Shown here in pieces: positions 16,403-26,208 of a stretch of 64,000 bases of DNA. Origin of the DNA: Bacteroidota bacterium (GTDB taxonomy: Bacteria; Bacteroidota; Bacteroidia; Flavobacteriales; Weeksellaceae); NCBI GenBank assembly GCA_023386965.1, contig JAEWIR010000037.1:1-64000 (forward strand), given 5' to 3'. The stretch's first letter is position 1, and each line of letters opens with the position of its first letter. The translations under genes and the position numbers were made by a program. The notes under the pieces are model-generated. The model worked only from the letters and a program-made list of their open reading frames with translations, was not told the origin of the DNA and searched no databases.

Positions 16403-18943
16403 ATGAAAATCACTAAACTAAGTGTCGGAGTTTTGTTCCTGTTGGGAACTGCGCAGACACTTTCCGGACAACAGGCCGCACAGGATACGCTTAGGAACGA
16501 GAAACAGATTGAAGGTGTAGTGCTTCGCGGCAGCGTAAAAAAAGGAGCGGAAAGTAACCTGATCAGCCTTCAGCGTAAATCGGCCGAAGTAATTGAAAGA
16601 GTAGGTGCGGTGCAACTTGAGAAACAGGGCGTCGGCGACGTATCTGTAGCGGTAACCAAAGCCACCGGCGCGCAGAAGCAGGAAGGCAGCGGCCAGGTTT
16701 TCATACGCGGACTGGGCGACAGAAGTAACTCCACAAGTATGAACGGGCTGCCCATTCCTTCCAACGATCCCGCTTATAAAAACATTGATCTTGGCATCGT
16801 GAAAACAGACATGATCGATTTCGTAGGTTTGGAAAAAGTATATAACCCAAGGCTTTGGGGCGATATGGCGGGCGCAAACGTTGATATTGTCTCCAAAGTA
16901 TACACCGGGAAGCCCTACTTCAAAGTGAATTTGGGATCATCAGTGAACTTCAATGCTTTTTCGAAACCCCATTTTTACCTTCAGAACGGTCCGGACTATT
17001 TAGGTTTTAAACAAATTAACAAGCCGAAAAATGCTAAAATCGCACAATTTGGATATGCCTTCAATACAGGCTGGCAAAACCAGGAGACCTATAATCCCAT
17101 CAACTCTTCACTTGGCGTTGACTTTGGCAAATCTTTCCGCATAGGCGAAGATGGAAAGCTGAGCGTTTTCGGATTTGGAAACTTTGACAATGATTACAAT
17201 TTCAGAGAAGGTATCATACGTTCCGTTGATAATTCCGGCGCACCACTCAAAGACCTCTGGGGTCAGGAATTCACCTACGATACCAATACCACCGGGCTTC
17301 TTAACCTTAATTACCGCATCAACAGCAATCATACGGTAAAGGCCACCACGAATTATATTCATACCACAGAACAGAAACTGGGACTTTATGAAGGCTATAT
17401 CCGGGATACCAATGAAGACCGGGCCAATGAAACCGCACACCTGCGCAGAGCTACCTACAAAACAAATGATCTCTGGATCAACCAGATTGCCGGTGAGCAC
17501 CGTATTACTGATCCGCTGAAGATTTACTGGAACCTGGGTTATAACCGTCTGGACAGCCGGCGCCCGGACCGGCAGCAGAATATCAGCGTTGAAAACCTGA
17601 ACACCGGCCTTCACCACTTCATTGCCGGAAACGCCGGAGCCAATCACCGCTATTTTGACCAGCTTCTGGAGAATGACTACGCTGCAAATATCTACGCGGA
17701 TTATCAACTGAACGACCGTATAAAACTGACCGCAGGTTACCGCGGACGCTTAAAAGATTCGGATTTCCGCGCCACACAGTACAATTTCCGGGTTAAACTG
17801 GCACCGGGCAATTATTATGTAACTCCCGAAGATTACGGTGCTTTTTTCAACTATGATAACTACCAGTCCGGTGCATTCTTTGACATAAGGACCTTCCGCG
17901 GAATCGTAGGTTCCGATGAGATGGCGCTTGTTCCGCAATACTATCAGTCTGAAGTGATGAACCACGGGGCTTTTGCCAATGCCGAATTTAAAGCCGGTGA
18001 AAAGCTGACTGCCCAACTGGGAGTGAGCTATGAGAATCTCCAGCAGTCCATCCTTTACAATACAAGTATCCAGGAAGGTGATGCAGATAAAAAATATTCT
18101 AAAATACTGCCGGCACTGAACGTAAAATACAGTCTGAACGACCTGCATAACCTCCGTCTCTCAGCGTCCAAAACATATACTACTCCACTTCTGCTCGAAA
18201 TTGCGCCCTTTGAATATGAGGATATAGATGAACTCAGCTTTGGAAATACAGACCTCAATCCGGCAGATAATTACAACCTGGATCTGAAGTGGGAATGGTT
18301 CCCAAAACGGGGCGAACTGATTTCGGCCACAGTTTTCGGAAAATACATTACAGACCCAATTTCACGCGTTACCGTAAACTCCTCTTCAAATTCAGTTTCG
18401 TTTGTCAACACAGGCGACAGCGGAATGATCTTCGGTGTGGAGGCTGAATTAAGAAAAGACCTGTATACGAACGGCAATTCCCGGTTCTATACATTTATGA
18501 ACGCCACCTACCTTAACACCGAACAGGAACTGGATTCCGAAAAGGTGTACAGAGAAAACCCAAATTCAAAAGTTGCAGTTTCCTTTATCAGCAGCCAGGA
18601 CAGAATGCAGGGAGCTTCCGACTTCCTGGCCAACCTTAACCTGGGCTGGGAACAGAAATGGAACCGGAACACAGTGGATGTGGTCCTGTCCTACTCACAT
18701 ATTTCGGATAATATCTATGCCCTGGGCTACGAAAGTAAAGGTAACCTGGTGGATAAAGCAGTTAATTTTCTGGATGCAACCGTGAGGTTTTCCCTGAATA
18801 ACGGCCTGGGAATATCGGCCAGCGCGAAAAATTTGCTGAACACCAGTTTCACCCGCGTACAGGCCAATAGCAATGGCGATGTTATAGTTAGGGAGTATAA
18901 AAAAGGGATCAACACCGGAATCGGTTTTTCCTATCAGTTTTAA
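16403..18943 (+). CDS. TonB-dependent outer-membrane receptor
   Basis: 846 residues with a signal peptide (about 1-24, ending SGQQ). A plug domain (about 50-170; VFIRGLGDRSNSTSMNGLP) and a long 22-strand-type barrel end in the usual aromatic C-terminus (GIGFSYQF). There is no N-terminal carboxypeptidase-like extension, and a TonB box may lie in EGVVLRGSV near residue 37. It would import a substrate at the outer membrane using TonB energy. Gene order (two-component system, receptor, secreted beta-helix lipoprotein) suggests a regulated nutrient-uptake unit. A near-consensus -7 box (GACCTTTG, 16365-16372) precedes it. Confidence 0.88.
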   Translation: MKITKLSVGVLFLLGTAQTLSGQQAAQDTLRNEKQIEGVVLRGSVKKGAESNLISLQRKSAEVIERVGAVQLEKQGVGDVSVAVTKATGAQKQEGSGQVFIRGLGDRSNSTSMNGLPIPSNDPAYKNIDLGIVKTDMIDFVGLEKVYNPRLWGDMAGANVDIVSKVYTGKPYFKVNLGSSVNFNAFSKPHFYLQNGPDYLGFKQINKPKNAKIAQFGYAFNTGWQNQETYNPINSSLGVDFGKSFRIGEDGKLSVFGFGNFDNDYNFREGIIRSVDNSGAPLKDLWGQEFTYDTNTTGLLNLNYRINSNHTVKATTNYIHTTEQKLGLYEGYIRDTNEDRANETAHLRRATYKTNDLWINQIAGEHRITDPLKIYWNLGYNRLDSRRPDRQQNISVENLNTGLHHFIAGNAGANHRYFDQLLENDYAANIYADYQLNDRIKLTAGYRGRLKDSDFRATQYNFRVKLAPGNYYVTPEDYGAFFNYDNYQSGAFFDIRTFRGIVGSDEMALVPQYYQSEVMNHGAFANAEFKAGEKLTAQLGVSYENLQQSILYNTSIQEGDADKKYSKILPALNVKYSLNDLHNLRLSASKTYTTPLLLEIAPFEYEDIDELSFGNTDLNPADNYNLDLKWEWFPKRGELISATVFGKYITDPISRVTVNSSSNSVSFVNTGDSGMIFGVEAELRKDLYTNGNSRFYTFMNATYLNTEQELDSEKVYRENPNSKVAVSFISSQDRMQGASDFLANLNLGWEQKWNRNTVDVVLSYSHISDNIYALGYESKGNLVDKAVNFLDATVRFSLNNGLGISASAKNLLNTSFTRVQANSNGDVIVREYKKGINTGIGFSYQF

Positions 18944-18978
18944 AATCAAAACCAATATAATCTAAAAAAAGTTTTCCT

Positions 18979-20160
18979 ATGAAAAAGAACAGTCTGAAAG
19001 TCCTGGCAGCAGCACTTATCCTTAGCACAGCCACATTTGCTGTACAATCCTGCAGCAATGACGATGATCCCATCATCACCACACCCGCCGGCAGTTTTGA
19101 GCCTGGAAATTTTAAAGGTGAGATAACCTCGGGTACTACCATTACACTGGATCCCTCCAAAGTGTACAAACTTACTGGACCTCTGGTTGTGAAAGAAGGA
19201 GGTAAGCTGATCATTCCTGCCGGAACCCGAATTGAAGCTACCGGGGGCACCTCTGCCTACATCACGGTAGAGCAGGGCGGACAGATCTTTGCCAACGGTA
19301 CCGCGGCGGCACCTGTTGTTTTCACAGCCTCCAATGCGACACCCGGTGCCTGGGGCGGACTCGTAATCTGCGGCCGCGCGCCCATTAACAAAGGTACAAC
19401 GGCAATGTCTGAAGTAGGCAATGCCACGTACGGCGGCACCATCCCCACAGATAATTCAGGGGTACTGAACTACGTACGTATCGAATATGCAGGCGCCATC
19501 TTCACCGCAGAAAAAGAATTCAACGGTCTCTCCCTGTTTGGCGTGGGCAGCGGAACTCAAATCAATAATTTAGCCGTAGTAAACGGATCTGATGACGGTA
19601 TTGAATTCTTTGGCGGAACTGTAAACGCTACAAATATCCTGTCCGTAGGTAATGAAGATGATGCTTTCGACTGGACTGAAGGCTGGAACGGTACGGTGAA
19701 TGGTGTTTACACCAAAAGAAGAGCTGACAATACCGGAAACAGAGGTATTGAAGCAGATAACAACTCCAATAACAGAGATGCCAGCCCACGGTCGAACCCG
19801 ACGATTAAGAACGCCACATTCATAGGAGCACTAACCGGCGAAGCTGACGGAATTAAACTTAGAGAGGGAACGCACGCAACCATAGACAATGTTGTTCTTT
19901 CCGGCTGGAAAACCGGAATTAATGTAGAGCACGACCAGTCTGTCGCTTATTTCAACGGTGGTGGTAAAATTACCAACGTAAGATTTGACAATGTACAGAC
20001 AGAAGCCTCCGCGAAAGCTACGGCTGTAGGAACTACGCCTGGAGTCACAGTCCCTGTTCTTCCCGGTACATTCACCGTAAATGCCGCAGCCACAGGCGCT
20101 GGCGGAAGCAACGGGACAGGTTTACCTACCTGGGCTACCGGCTGGAGCGGACTTTTTTAG
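18979..20160 (+). CDS. beta-helix surface lipoprotein
   Basis: 393 residues with a lipoprotein signal (AVQSCSND; lipid-modified Cys25), then acidic SNDDD, which favours outer-membrane or surface export in Bacteroidota. The body is rich in Gly/Asn/Thr with repeated AxIxNxxxxG(A/W) steps (IIPAGTRIEA, AWGGLVICGRAPINKG, VRIEYAG, GIEFFGGT), the look of a right-handed parallel beta-helix. It starts 35 bases after the TonB receptor stop, so it is co-transcribed and probably its surface partner. The ligand is unknown. Confidence 0.78.
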   Translation: MKKNSLKVLAAALILSTATFAVQSCSNDDDPIITTPAGSFEPGNFKGEITSGTTITLDPSKVYKLTGPLVVKEGGKLIIPAGTRIEATGGTSAYITVEQGGQIFANGTAAAPVVFTASNATPGAWGGLVICGRAPINKGTTAMSEVGNATYGGTIPTDNSGVLNYVRIEYAGAIFTAEKEFNGLSLFGVGSGTQINNLAVVNGSDDGIEFFGGTVNATNILSVGNEDDAFDWTEGWNGTVNGVYTKRRADNTGNRGIEADNNSNNRDASPRSNPTIKNATFIGALTGEADGIKLREGTHATIDNVVLSGWKTGINVEHDQSVAYFNGGGKITNVRFDNVQTEASAKATAVGTTPGVTVPVLPGTFTVNAAATGAGGSNGTGLPTWATGWSGLF

Positions 20161-20189
20161 AACTTTTTTTCTTTCATTCATATCAGCAA

Positions 20190-20217
20190 GGCGCCGGAGT
20201 TATCCGGCGTCTTTTTT
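20190..20217 (+). terminator. rho-independent terminator
   Basis: CGCCGG (20192-20197) and CCGGCG (20204-20209) form a stem followed by TCTTTTTT, ending the receptor/lipoprotein operon. Confidence 0.85.
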
Positions 20218-20342
20218 ACGCATCAGAATTTCCAATATTAAATTTTGCCGTTCCAATGTTAATTTAATATGAATTTTTTGTTAATTCAATAATAATTATA
20301 GTACTTTGACTCAACAAACCGACAGACCTAAATTATTAAGAT

Positions 20343-20729
20343 ATGAAAAAGACGGCAATAAAAACAGCAGTATTGGGAACCTTACTTTTCCTGGGATTTT
20401 CAGGAAGCCTTCATGCACAACATACTAACGGCCTTATTGAAGAAGTTAGGATTACGAATAATGACGGCTTCACCCAGTTGAGGAATATTATAGAGCAGAA
20501 CTTTGATTTTACCGATCCACAGCTCACCGAAGGAACCACCGATTCGTTAGTGAAATTTAATATTTCAACAGACGGTAAAATTGAGAATGTTCAGGCAGAA
20601 AGCCGCTGCAAGACCATTAACAAAAACCTTGAAAGCGCTTTAAGCGGTCTGCATTTGCGTTTCAAAGAGCAGCGTGACAAACCTGTGACGTATGTAATGC
20701 CGGTACAGATCGCTATCGCGTCCCGCTAG
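20343..20729 (+). CDS. secreted TonB-C-like protein
   Basis: 128 residues with a signal peptide (about 1-25, ending LHAQ). The mature part has SLVKFNISTDGKIENVQAES, then a helix and VTYVMPVQIAI. This beta-alpha-beta pattern resembles the TonB C-terminal domain family, but there is no membrane anchor or proline-rich linker, so it cannot transduce energy itself. It may interact with receptors in the periplasm. Single gene, convergent with hemL. Confidence 0.55.
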   Translation: MKKTAIKTAVLGTLLFLGFSGSLHAQHTNGLIEEVRITNNDGFTQLRNIIEQNFDFTDPQLTEGTTDSLVKFNISTDGKIENVQAESRCKTINKNLESALSGLHLRFKEQRDKPVTYVMPVQIAIASR

Positions 20730-20752
20730 TTATTAGAATGATGAGAAAAACG

Positions 20753-20779
20753 AAACCGGTTCCAAATGGGAACCGGTTT
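20753..20779. terminator. bidirectional terminator
   Basis: AAACCGGTTCC (20753-20763) and GGAACCGGTTT (20769-20779) form a perfect 11-bp stem around AAATG, between the convergent 20343 gene and hemL. Confidence 0.85.
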
Positions 20780-20781
20780 TA

Positions 20782-22071
20782 TTATTTATTTGAATATTCA
20801 AAGCTCTGAACTGCTTCCAGCGTCCGGCTGATTTCCGCGTCTTTTACGGCGTCACTGATGAAGTACGTTTCATAGCCGCTCGGTGGCAGGTAGATTCCGT
20901 TCTTCAGCATGTGGTGGAAGAAATTATTGAAGAGAGAATGATTGGCCTGCTGTGCCTCATCAAAATCAGAAACGGCAGCAATATGGAAAAACACGCTCAT
21001 CATGGAACCTTTGCGGTTGATGCGGTGCTGAATATCTTTGCTGTTCAGAATCTTACCGATTTCAAAATCAAGTGTTTCGGTGGTTTTGTTGATCCGCCCG
21101 TAGAAACCGGCATCGTTCTTAATGAGTTTCAGGGTTTCAAGACCCGCACGCATGGCGAGTGGATTTCCGCTTAACGTTCCGGCCTGATAAACAGCTCCTT
21201 TTGGAGCCAGATGGTCCATAATTTCATTCCGTCCCGCAAATGCACCTACCGGAAGCCCTCCGCCAATGACCTTACCGTAAGTCACCAGGTCTGCTCTTAC
21301 GTCAAAAACTTCCTGTGCCCCTCCGAATGCCAACCTGAAGCCGGTCATCACCTCATCAAAAATCAATAAGGCCCCATTGGCATCACAAGCTTTCCTAAGT
21401 TCCTGCAGGAAATTGTTCTCAGGCAAAACACAGCCCATATTTCCGGCTACAGGCTCAATGATTACCGCGGCGATCTCACCTTCGTTATGGCGGAAAAGAT
21501 CCTGTACCTGCGCAATATCGTTATATCTGGCGAGCAAAGTATCCTTCGCTGTTCCCTGCGTGATGCCCGGTGAATTGGGATGTCCGAAAGTCACCGCACC
21601 GCTTCCCGCCTTGATCAGGAAAGAATCGGAATGTCCGTGGTAGCAGCCTTCAAACTTAATGATCTTGTCTCTCCGGGTAAATCCGCGGGCCAAACGGATG
21701 GCGCTCATACAGGCCTCGGTACCGGAAGAAACCATGCGGATCTGATCCACATTAGGCACATTTTCAACGATGAAACGGGCAACTTCAGTTTCCAGTTCCG
21801 TAGGAGTACCGAAGGAAAAACCATTTTCCGCCTGCTTCTGGATAGCTTCCAGAACCACAGGGTGGGTATGTCCCAGAATGGCAGGCCCCCAGGAATTGAT
21901 ATAGTCTACATAGGTTCGGCCATCCTCATCGGTCAGGTAGGCTCCCTTGGCCGATTTCATAAAAACAGGTACGCCGCCAACAGATTTGAACGCGCGAACA
22001 GGCGAATTAACTCCGCCCGGAATATAGCGCTGCGCTTCAGTGAAAAGCGCAGAACTTCTTTGATATATCAT
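20782..22071 (-). CDS. hemL: glutamate-1-semialdehyde 2,1-aminomutase
   Basis: 429 residues, the usual length. A PLP enzyme that converts glutamate-1-semialdehyde to 5-aminolevulinate in the C5 route to haem. Diagnostic segments: NSPVRAFKSVGGVPVF at the N-terminus, SSGTEACMSAIRLARGFT, and the PLP-lysine segment TYGKVIGGGLPVGAFAG. Cytoplasmic. The glucosaminidase gene lies 35 bases upstream on the same strand and may be co-transcribed. Confidence 0.96.
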   Translation of the reverse strand: MIYQRSSALFTEAQRYIPGGVNSPVRAFKSVGGVPVFMKSAKGAYLTDEDGRTYVDYINSWGPAILGHTHPVVLEAIQKQAENGFSFGTPTELETEVARFIVENVPNVDQIRMVSSGTEACMSAIRLARGFTRRDKIIKFEGCYHGHSDSFLIKAGSGAVTFGHPNSPGITQGTAKDTLLARYNDIAQVQDLFRHNEGEIAAVIIEPVAGNMGCVLPENNFLQELRKACDANGALLIFDEVMTGFRLAFGGAQEVFDVRADLVTYGKVIGGGLPVGAFAGRNEIMDHLAPKGAVYQAGTLSGNPLAMRAGLETLKLIKNDAGFYGRINKTTETLDFEIGKILNSKDIQHRINRKGSMMSVFFHIAAVSDFDEAQQANHSLFNNFFHHMLKNGIYLPPSGYETYFISDAVKDAEISRTLEAVQSFEYSNK

Positions 22072-22106
22072 CAGTTTATTTTTAGAATTGTAAAAGCGGA
22101 GACCAA

Positions 22107-23159
22107 TTATCTTGGCTTACGTCCCTGCAGGAAGACCAGGTCACCGGCACGCAGTTTCCCGCCGTCTTCCATCCTGTTCTTGGCCAACAGTTTATCCAGC
22201 CTTACGCCGAACTTCTGTGCGATCGCATGCATATCTTCGCCAACTTCAGCCTTGTACGCAGGAACATTTCCTTCGGCACTTTTAGACTCCAGGAAAACAA
22301 TATCATTCTGTTTCAGCTTGCCGCTGCTCATGTCATTCCACTTCAGCAGGCGGCTCTCACTGATGCCAAATTTATCAGCAATCTGAATAAGGTCCATATC
22401 TGCAGGCACTACAAGATATTTCATCCCGCCGTTGGGATGGTTCTTAACCAAAACTTCTTTTAAGAGATCGCTGTTCTTCTGCTGCTGAACTTTCTTCTGC
22501 TGAGTGGCATAAGACGTCTGCTCGTAACGCACCTTAATCGTTTTAGCCTGACTGTCTGACGAAGATTTACGTCCCGGATTCATTTGCGCCAGGAAAGTAC
22601 GGTCGTCCTGAAGGGATGGATATCGGTTAAGTAAAGCCGCATATACCGTCTTTGAATCCGTATTGTCGTATTCGTAGAGCTTATGCCTTTCTATGATGGA
22701 TAGAAGGATGTGTGCATAGCGCGGGTTGGTGGCATAACCGGCCTTTTTCAGACCGTGGGCCCAACCTTTATAATCCTTGATGTCGAGTTTGAATAGGTTG
22801 ACGTAGTATTTTCTTTCTGCCAGGAATCGGGAATGGTCTTCATAGCTTTGGCGGACATCATCATACACGCGGAAACATTCGTTAGGAGCATCATCGTTAT
22901 GCCGCATCGTTTTGCCGGTCCATTCTTCCTTACACTTAATACCGAAATGATTATTGCCTTCCTTTGCAAGACGGCTTTGTCCGGCACCGGTTTCAAGAAG
23001 TCCCTGTGCGAGCGTAATGGAGGCAGGAATCTTAAATTTTTCCATTTCCTCTACAGCATAAGGTGCAAATCTTTGAATATATTGTTCGTCGGTGGTCCAG
23101 GTTTGGCCTTGAATTTGCGATAAAATAATCAGTGCTAAAGCAATAAATATTTTTCTCAT
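22107..23159 (-). CDS. glucosaminidase with two LysM domains
   Basis: 350 residues with a signal peptide (about 1-18). The N-terminal glucosaminidase domain (about 25-160) carries the catalytic Glu in LAQGLLETGAGQSRLAKEG and the NNHFGIKC motif. Two LysM peptidoglycan-binding motifs follow in the C-terminal third (YLVVPADMDLIQIADKFG and YKAEVGEDMHAIAQKFG). It should cleave the glycan strand of peptidoglycan in the periplasm or at the cell surface. Its start overlaps the stop of the PLP-enzyme gene by four bases (ATGA). Confidence 0.9.
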   Translation of the reverse strand: MRKIFIALALIILSQIQGQTWTTDEQYIQRFAPYAVEEMEKFKIPASITLAQGLLETGAGQSRLAKEGNNHFGIKCKEEWTGKTMRHNDDAPNECFRVYDDVRQSYEDHSRFLAERKYYVNLFKLDIKDYKGWAHGLKKAGYATNPRYAHILLSIIERHKLYEYDNTDSKTVYAALLNRYPSLQDDRTFLAQMNPGRKSSSDSQAKTIKVRYEQTSYATQQKKVQQQKNSDLLKEVLVKNHPNGGMKYLVVPADMDLIQIADKFGISESRLLKWNDMSSGKLKQNDIVFLESKSAEGNVPAYKAEVGEDMHAIAQKFGVRLDKLLAKNRMEDGGKLRAGDLVFLQGRKPR

Positions 23160-24091
23160 AAATAGTTAGTTTGTGAACTTACTGTATTGTTAATCAGCTT
23201 CCTGCCTTTTGCTGCCAACATTTTATTGGCGCCGGAAATGCCCTGAAGGCCACCGGTGTGAAAGGAAAGGATTTTACTTTCTTTCGGGAAAAAATCTGCC
23301 TCTATGAGTGCAAATATTCCCTGCATCATCTTTCCGGTATACACCGGATCGAGCTGTATGCCGTATTTTTCGGCAAAAACATTTATAAAACGAATATTTT
23401 CTTCAGTTATTTTGCCGTATCTGCCATTTATCTCATTTATCAGCGAAAAATTATTTCTGCCTGATAAAGCAAGCACGCTTTGCTGAAGAGAATCATCATT
23501 CACGGTTTTAAAGCCCAGAATGTTCTGTTCTGCCACTGCAAACTTTGAAATTCCGGCTAAAGTCCCGCCGGTTCCAACAGCGCAGCAAAGATAATCAAAA
23601 CTTTTTGTTTGTTCATTCAGCATGTGCCGGATGCCGTCTACAGCCAGTTCATTAGTTCCTCCCTCCGGAATGATAAGTGCTTCGGGATACTGCTGTAGCA
23701 TTATTTCCCCAAGTTCCTCCTTTCTCCTGTACTGCTCGCGAGATACAAAGCTAAACATCATTCCCTTTGCCGCGGCAAAGCTCAATGTAGGGTTATGCTG
23801 CCATTTATTTGCAAGTTCATCACCGCGTATTATTCCAACGGTCGGAATACCTTCACGATATCCTAGCGCGGAAACAGCGGCAATGTGGTTGGAGAAGGCT
23901 CCGCCAAATGTAATCAAACAGGGATTTGCCGTTTTGCGCGCCAGATAGCTGTTGATGTTGTAAAAGAGTTTCCAGTACTTATTCCCTGAAATTTCAGGAT
24001 CGATAAAGTCTTCCCTTTTTATGAAAAGTCGCACATCGCTGTTTTCTAACTGTATTTCGGTGATGGGGATGTGCGTTTCAGGAAAAATCAT
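23156..24091 (-). CDS. ACC deaminase / D-cysteine desulfhydrase family PLP enzyme
   Basis: 311 residues of the tryptophan-synthase-beta PLP fold. The likely PLP lysine sits in DPEISGNKYWKL near residue 37. A phosphate-binding glycine loop is in CCAVGTGGTLAGISKF, and a partner segment is GGAFSNHIAAVSALG. The family includes 1-aminocyclopropane-1-carboxylate deaminases and D-cysteine desulfhydrases, and the true substrate cannot be told from sequence. It is first in an operon that overlaps the glucosaminidase gene. Confidence 0.85.
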   Translation of the reverse strand: MIFPETHIPITEIQLENSDVRLFIKREDFIDPEISGNKYWKLFYNINSYLARKTANPCLITFGGAFSNHIAAVSALGYREGIPTVGIIRGDELANKWQHNPTLSFAAAKGMMFSFVSREQYRRKEELGEIMLQQYPEALIIPEGGTNELAVDGIRHMLNEQTKSFDYLCCAVGTGGTLAGISKFAVAEQNILGFKTVNDDSLQQSVLALSGRNNFSLINEINGRYGKITEENIRFINVFAEKYGIQLDPVYTGKMMQGIFALIEADFFPKESKILSFHTGGLQGISGANKMLAAKGRKLINNTVSSQTNYL

Positions 24092-24431
24092 CCTGCAAAG
24101 TTGTAAAAAAGTTTGAAAATGGAGAAATTCGAACCTTTTGCTCGAAGCACTTGTTGGAAGACTGATTTACTTGGTATAATTTCTAGTGATTTACAGAACT
24201 GCAGGAGGCTGGTTATAAATGACATTCAATTTTGCACAGGACCAATACTTTATTGAGAAAAGATCAGGAATCAGCGGAAATCAAATTGCATCAGGACTAC
24301 TAACGGATAAAACCGGCATCGGATACTGTTACACTGCAGATCGCACCAAGAATTCCACATAAAACTTCAATTTCTTATATTTACGAAGGGTTTTATAAAA
24401 TTAAAGCCTGAAATAAGCTAAAAAAAGATAT
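24092..24431. other. intergenic region with one small open frame
   Basis: No recognised gene. An ATG at 24219 opens a 47-codon frame to a TAA at 24362 (MTFNFAQDQYFIEKRSG...). AGGAGG lies about nine bases ahead of the ATG, which is unusual here because most genes in this window lack a Shine-Dalgarno sequence. The frame has no recognisable family, so coding status is uncertain. Confidence 0.25.
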
Positions 24432-25184
24432 ATGAAAATAGGTTTACTGGGTTTTGGAAAGACAGGAAAAGCAGTCGCGAATGTAATTCTGCAAAATAAA
24501 GATTTTCAGCTGGAGTGGGTGCTCAAACGCAGTAACCAGCTTGAAAACAGAAATGCAGCTGAATTTCTGGGCGTAGACTCGGAAGACCCCGGACTGATAG
24601 TTTCCAGTGCCGGCATGACCATTCCCGATCTTCTGGATAAGTATCCTGTAGACATTATTATCGATTTCTCATCGGATTCTGGAATTCATTCCTATGGTCG
24701 CCATGCAGCACAGCGTGGCATAAAAATAATCTCTGCAGTTTCCTATTATAAAAAGGCGGAGCAGCAGCTTCTGCAGGAGCTTGCAGCCCAAACGGTGGTT
24801 TTCTGGAGCCCAAACATCACGCTGGGCGTAAACTATCTGCTGTTCGCAGCCAAATTCCTGAAGAAAATTGCTCCTGATGTGGACATTGTAATCGTTGAAG
24901 AACATTTTAAAGACAAGGACGGAATTTCCGGAACTGCAGCCAAGATTGCTGAAGCCCTGGATGTAGAGAAGTCTGAGATCAACTCAGTACGGGCAGGGGG
25001 AATCGTGGGTAAGCACGAGGTAGTATTTGGTTTCCCCTATCAGACGGTAAGGCTTACGCATGAATCCATTTCGCGTGACGCATTTGGCAACGGAGTGCTT
25101 TTTGTGGCAGGTAACCTAACCGACAAAAGCACTGGCCTTTATAATTTCGAGGATATTCTTCTGCCTTATTTTTCTACAAATTAG
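24432..25184 (+). CDS. dapB: 4-hydroxy-tetrahydrodipicolinate reductase
   Basis: 250 residues. Catalyses the NAD(P)H-dependent step of lysine and diaminopimelate synthesis. The Rossmann start reads KIGLLGFGKTGKAV. The catalytic/substrate region EEHFKDKDGISGTAAKIAE corresponds to the family's E-x-H-H-x-x-K-x-D-x-P-S-G-T-A motif, with the first His of the HH pair kept and the next residue Phe. ITLGVNYLL lies upstream of it. Single gene, cytoplasmic. Confidence 0.92.
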   Translation: MKIGLLGFGKTGKAVANVILQNKDFQLEWVLKRSNQLENRNAAEFLGVDSEDPGLIVSSAGMTIPDLLDKYPVDIIIDFSSDSGIHSYGRHAAQRGIKIISAVSYYKKAEQQLLQELAAQTVVFWSPNITLGVNYLLFAAKFLKKIAPDVDIVIVEEHFKDKDGISGTAAKIAEALDVEKSEINSVRAGGIVGKHEVVFGFPYQTVRLTHESISRDAFGNGVLFVAGNLTDKSTGLYNFEDILLPYFSTN

Positions 25185-25282
25185 TATATAGCGTTAATTG
25201 TCCCGTAAAGGCAGTTGACTAAGAAGCATAAACATTACTGTGTATTTCCTTAAATTTATACAGAAATCTAAAGGATGGGGCG

Positions 25283-25678
25283 ATGCGAACACGAAGCGAC
25301 AGTCTTATTCGCCGGTCACTGGGCACCTTACTTTTGCTGGTGGCTCTTAATGCCTTTGGCGGTGGCTGGTACGGAATGGCGGGAGCGGATGCTGTGCCAA
25401 TATCCTGGTTGAAGGGCAGTCCTTTTCGGGACTATTTTATTCCCAGCATGATACTGTTTGTGGTCGTAGGCGGCTCAGCACTCCTTTCAGCCATATCGGT
25501 ATTTATGAGACACAGGAAAGCACGTTTTCTCTCTTTTCTGTGTGTACTTACCATCATCCTGTGGCTCTCTGTCCAAATAATTATTATCGGTTATGTGTCG
25601 TGGATGCAACCTACCACAGCGGCAGCAACTTTCATAATCCTTCTGTTAGCCCTTAAACTGCCGCAAAATGGAAACTAA
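25283..25678 (+). CDS. small membrane protein
   Basis: 131 residues with about four hydrophobic helices (roughly 13-31, 52-72, 81-103, 105-125). No catalytic motif and no family I recognise with confidence. It overlaps the next gene by 11 bases, so the two were co-transcribed; that partner is now broken. The N-terminus MRTRSDSLIRRS is basic, consistent with an inside orientation. Confidence 0.65.
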   Translation: MRTRSDSLIRRSLGTLLLLVALNAFGGGWYGMAGADAVPISWLKGSPFRDYFIPSMILFVVVGGSALLSAISVFMRHRKARFLSFLCVLTIILWLSVQIIIIGYVSWMQPTTAAATFIILLLALKLPQNGN

Positions 25679-26074
25679 ATATTTTCTGCTTTGGCTCCCA
25701 ATAGTACTTCTTGCGTTCGGAAACGCGGCGATCAGGGAAATTGCTCTAACTAAATATTTTAGTGAACTCCGGGCCCACCAGTATTCTACACTATTACTTT
25801 GCTTTCTTTGCGCAGCTTATCTCTGGATTATTTATCCACTTCTACATATCCGAAATACCAATCAAGCTTTATTCATTGGGGTTGCATGAGCAATTCTGAC
25901 CGTTATTTTTGAATTCTCCCTTGGGCGTATCACTGGCAAGTCATGGGATTCCTGTTCCGCGATTTCAATCTGACCGAGGGACGCTTATGGACAGTATTCG
26001 TCCTATTCCTTACGATGCTTCCTTTGCTTTATTTCGTAATCAAACGATGTAAGGAAATGTCCGTGAAGTTTTAG
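25668..26074 (+). pseudogene. membrane-protein gene broken by a nonsense codon and a frameshift
   Basis: The frame starting METKYFLLWLPIVLLAFGNAAIRE-like at 25668 stops at a TGA (25887-25889), where related proteins would have a residue such as Trp. It continues in frame as AILTVIFEFSLGRITGKSWD, then needs a one-base shift near 25949 (probably one T lost) to continue FLFRDFNLTEGRLWTVFVLF to a TAG at 26072-26074. Rejoined, it is about 135 residues with four hydrophobic helices, like a conserved Bacteroidota membrane protein. Two lesions make sequencing error less likely. Confidence 0.7.
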
Positions 26075-26208
26075 CGATTTTATCCTCAACTCTTAGTAAT
26101 CCATTTTTGACGATAGTAAACAGGCCTTGGATTACTAATATTTTTATGCTATAATAAATTTGTTAGATTATTCTAACTTATGTAAATTTACAGCTCAAAC
26201 TTTCCCGG

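Noticed and set aside
17108..17707. Long minus-strand open frame opposite the TonB receptor
   Set aside because: It is a frame shadow of a clear 846-codon receptor; no family and no promoter.
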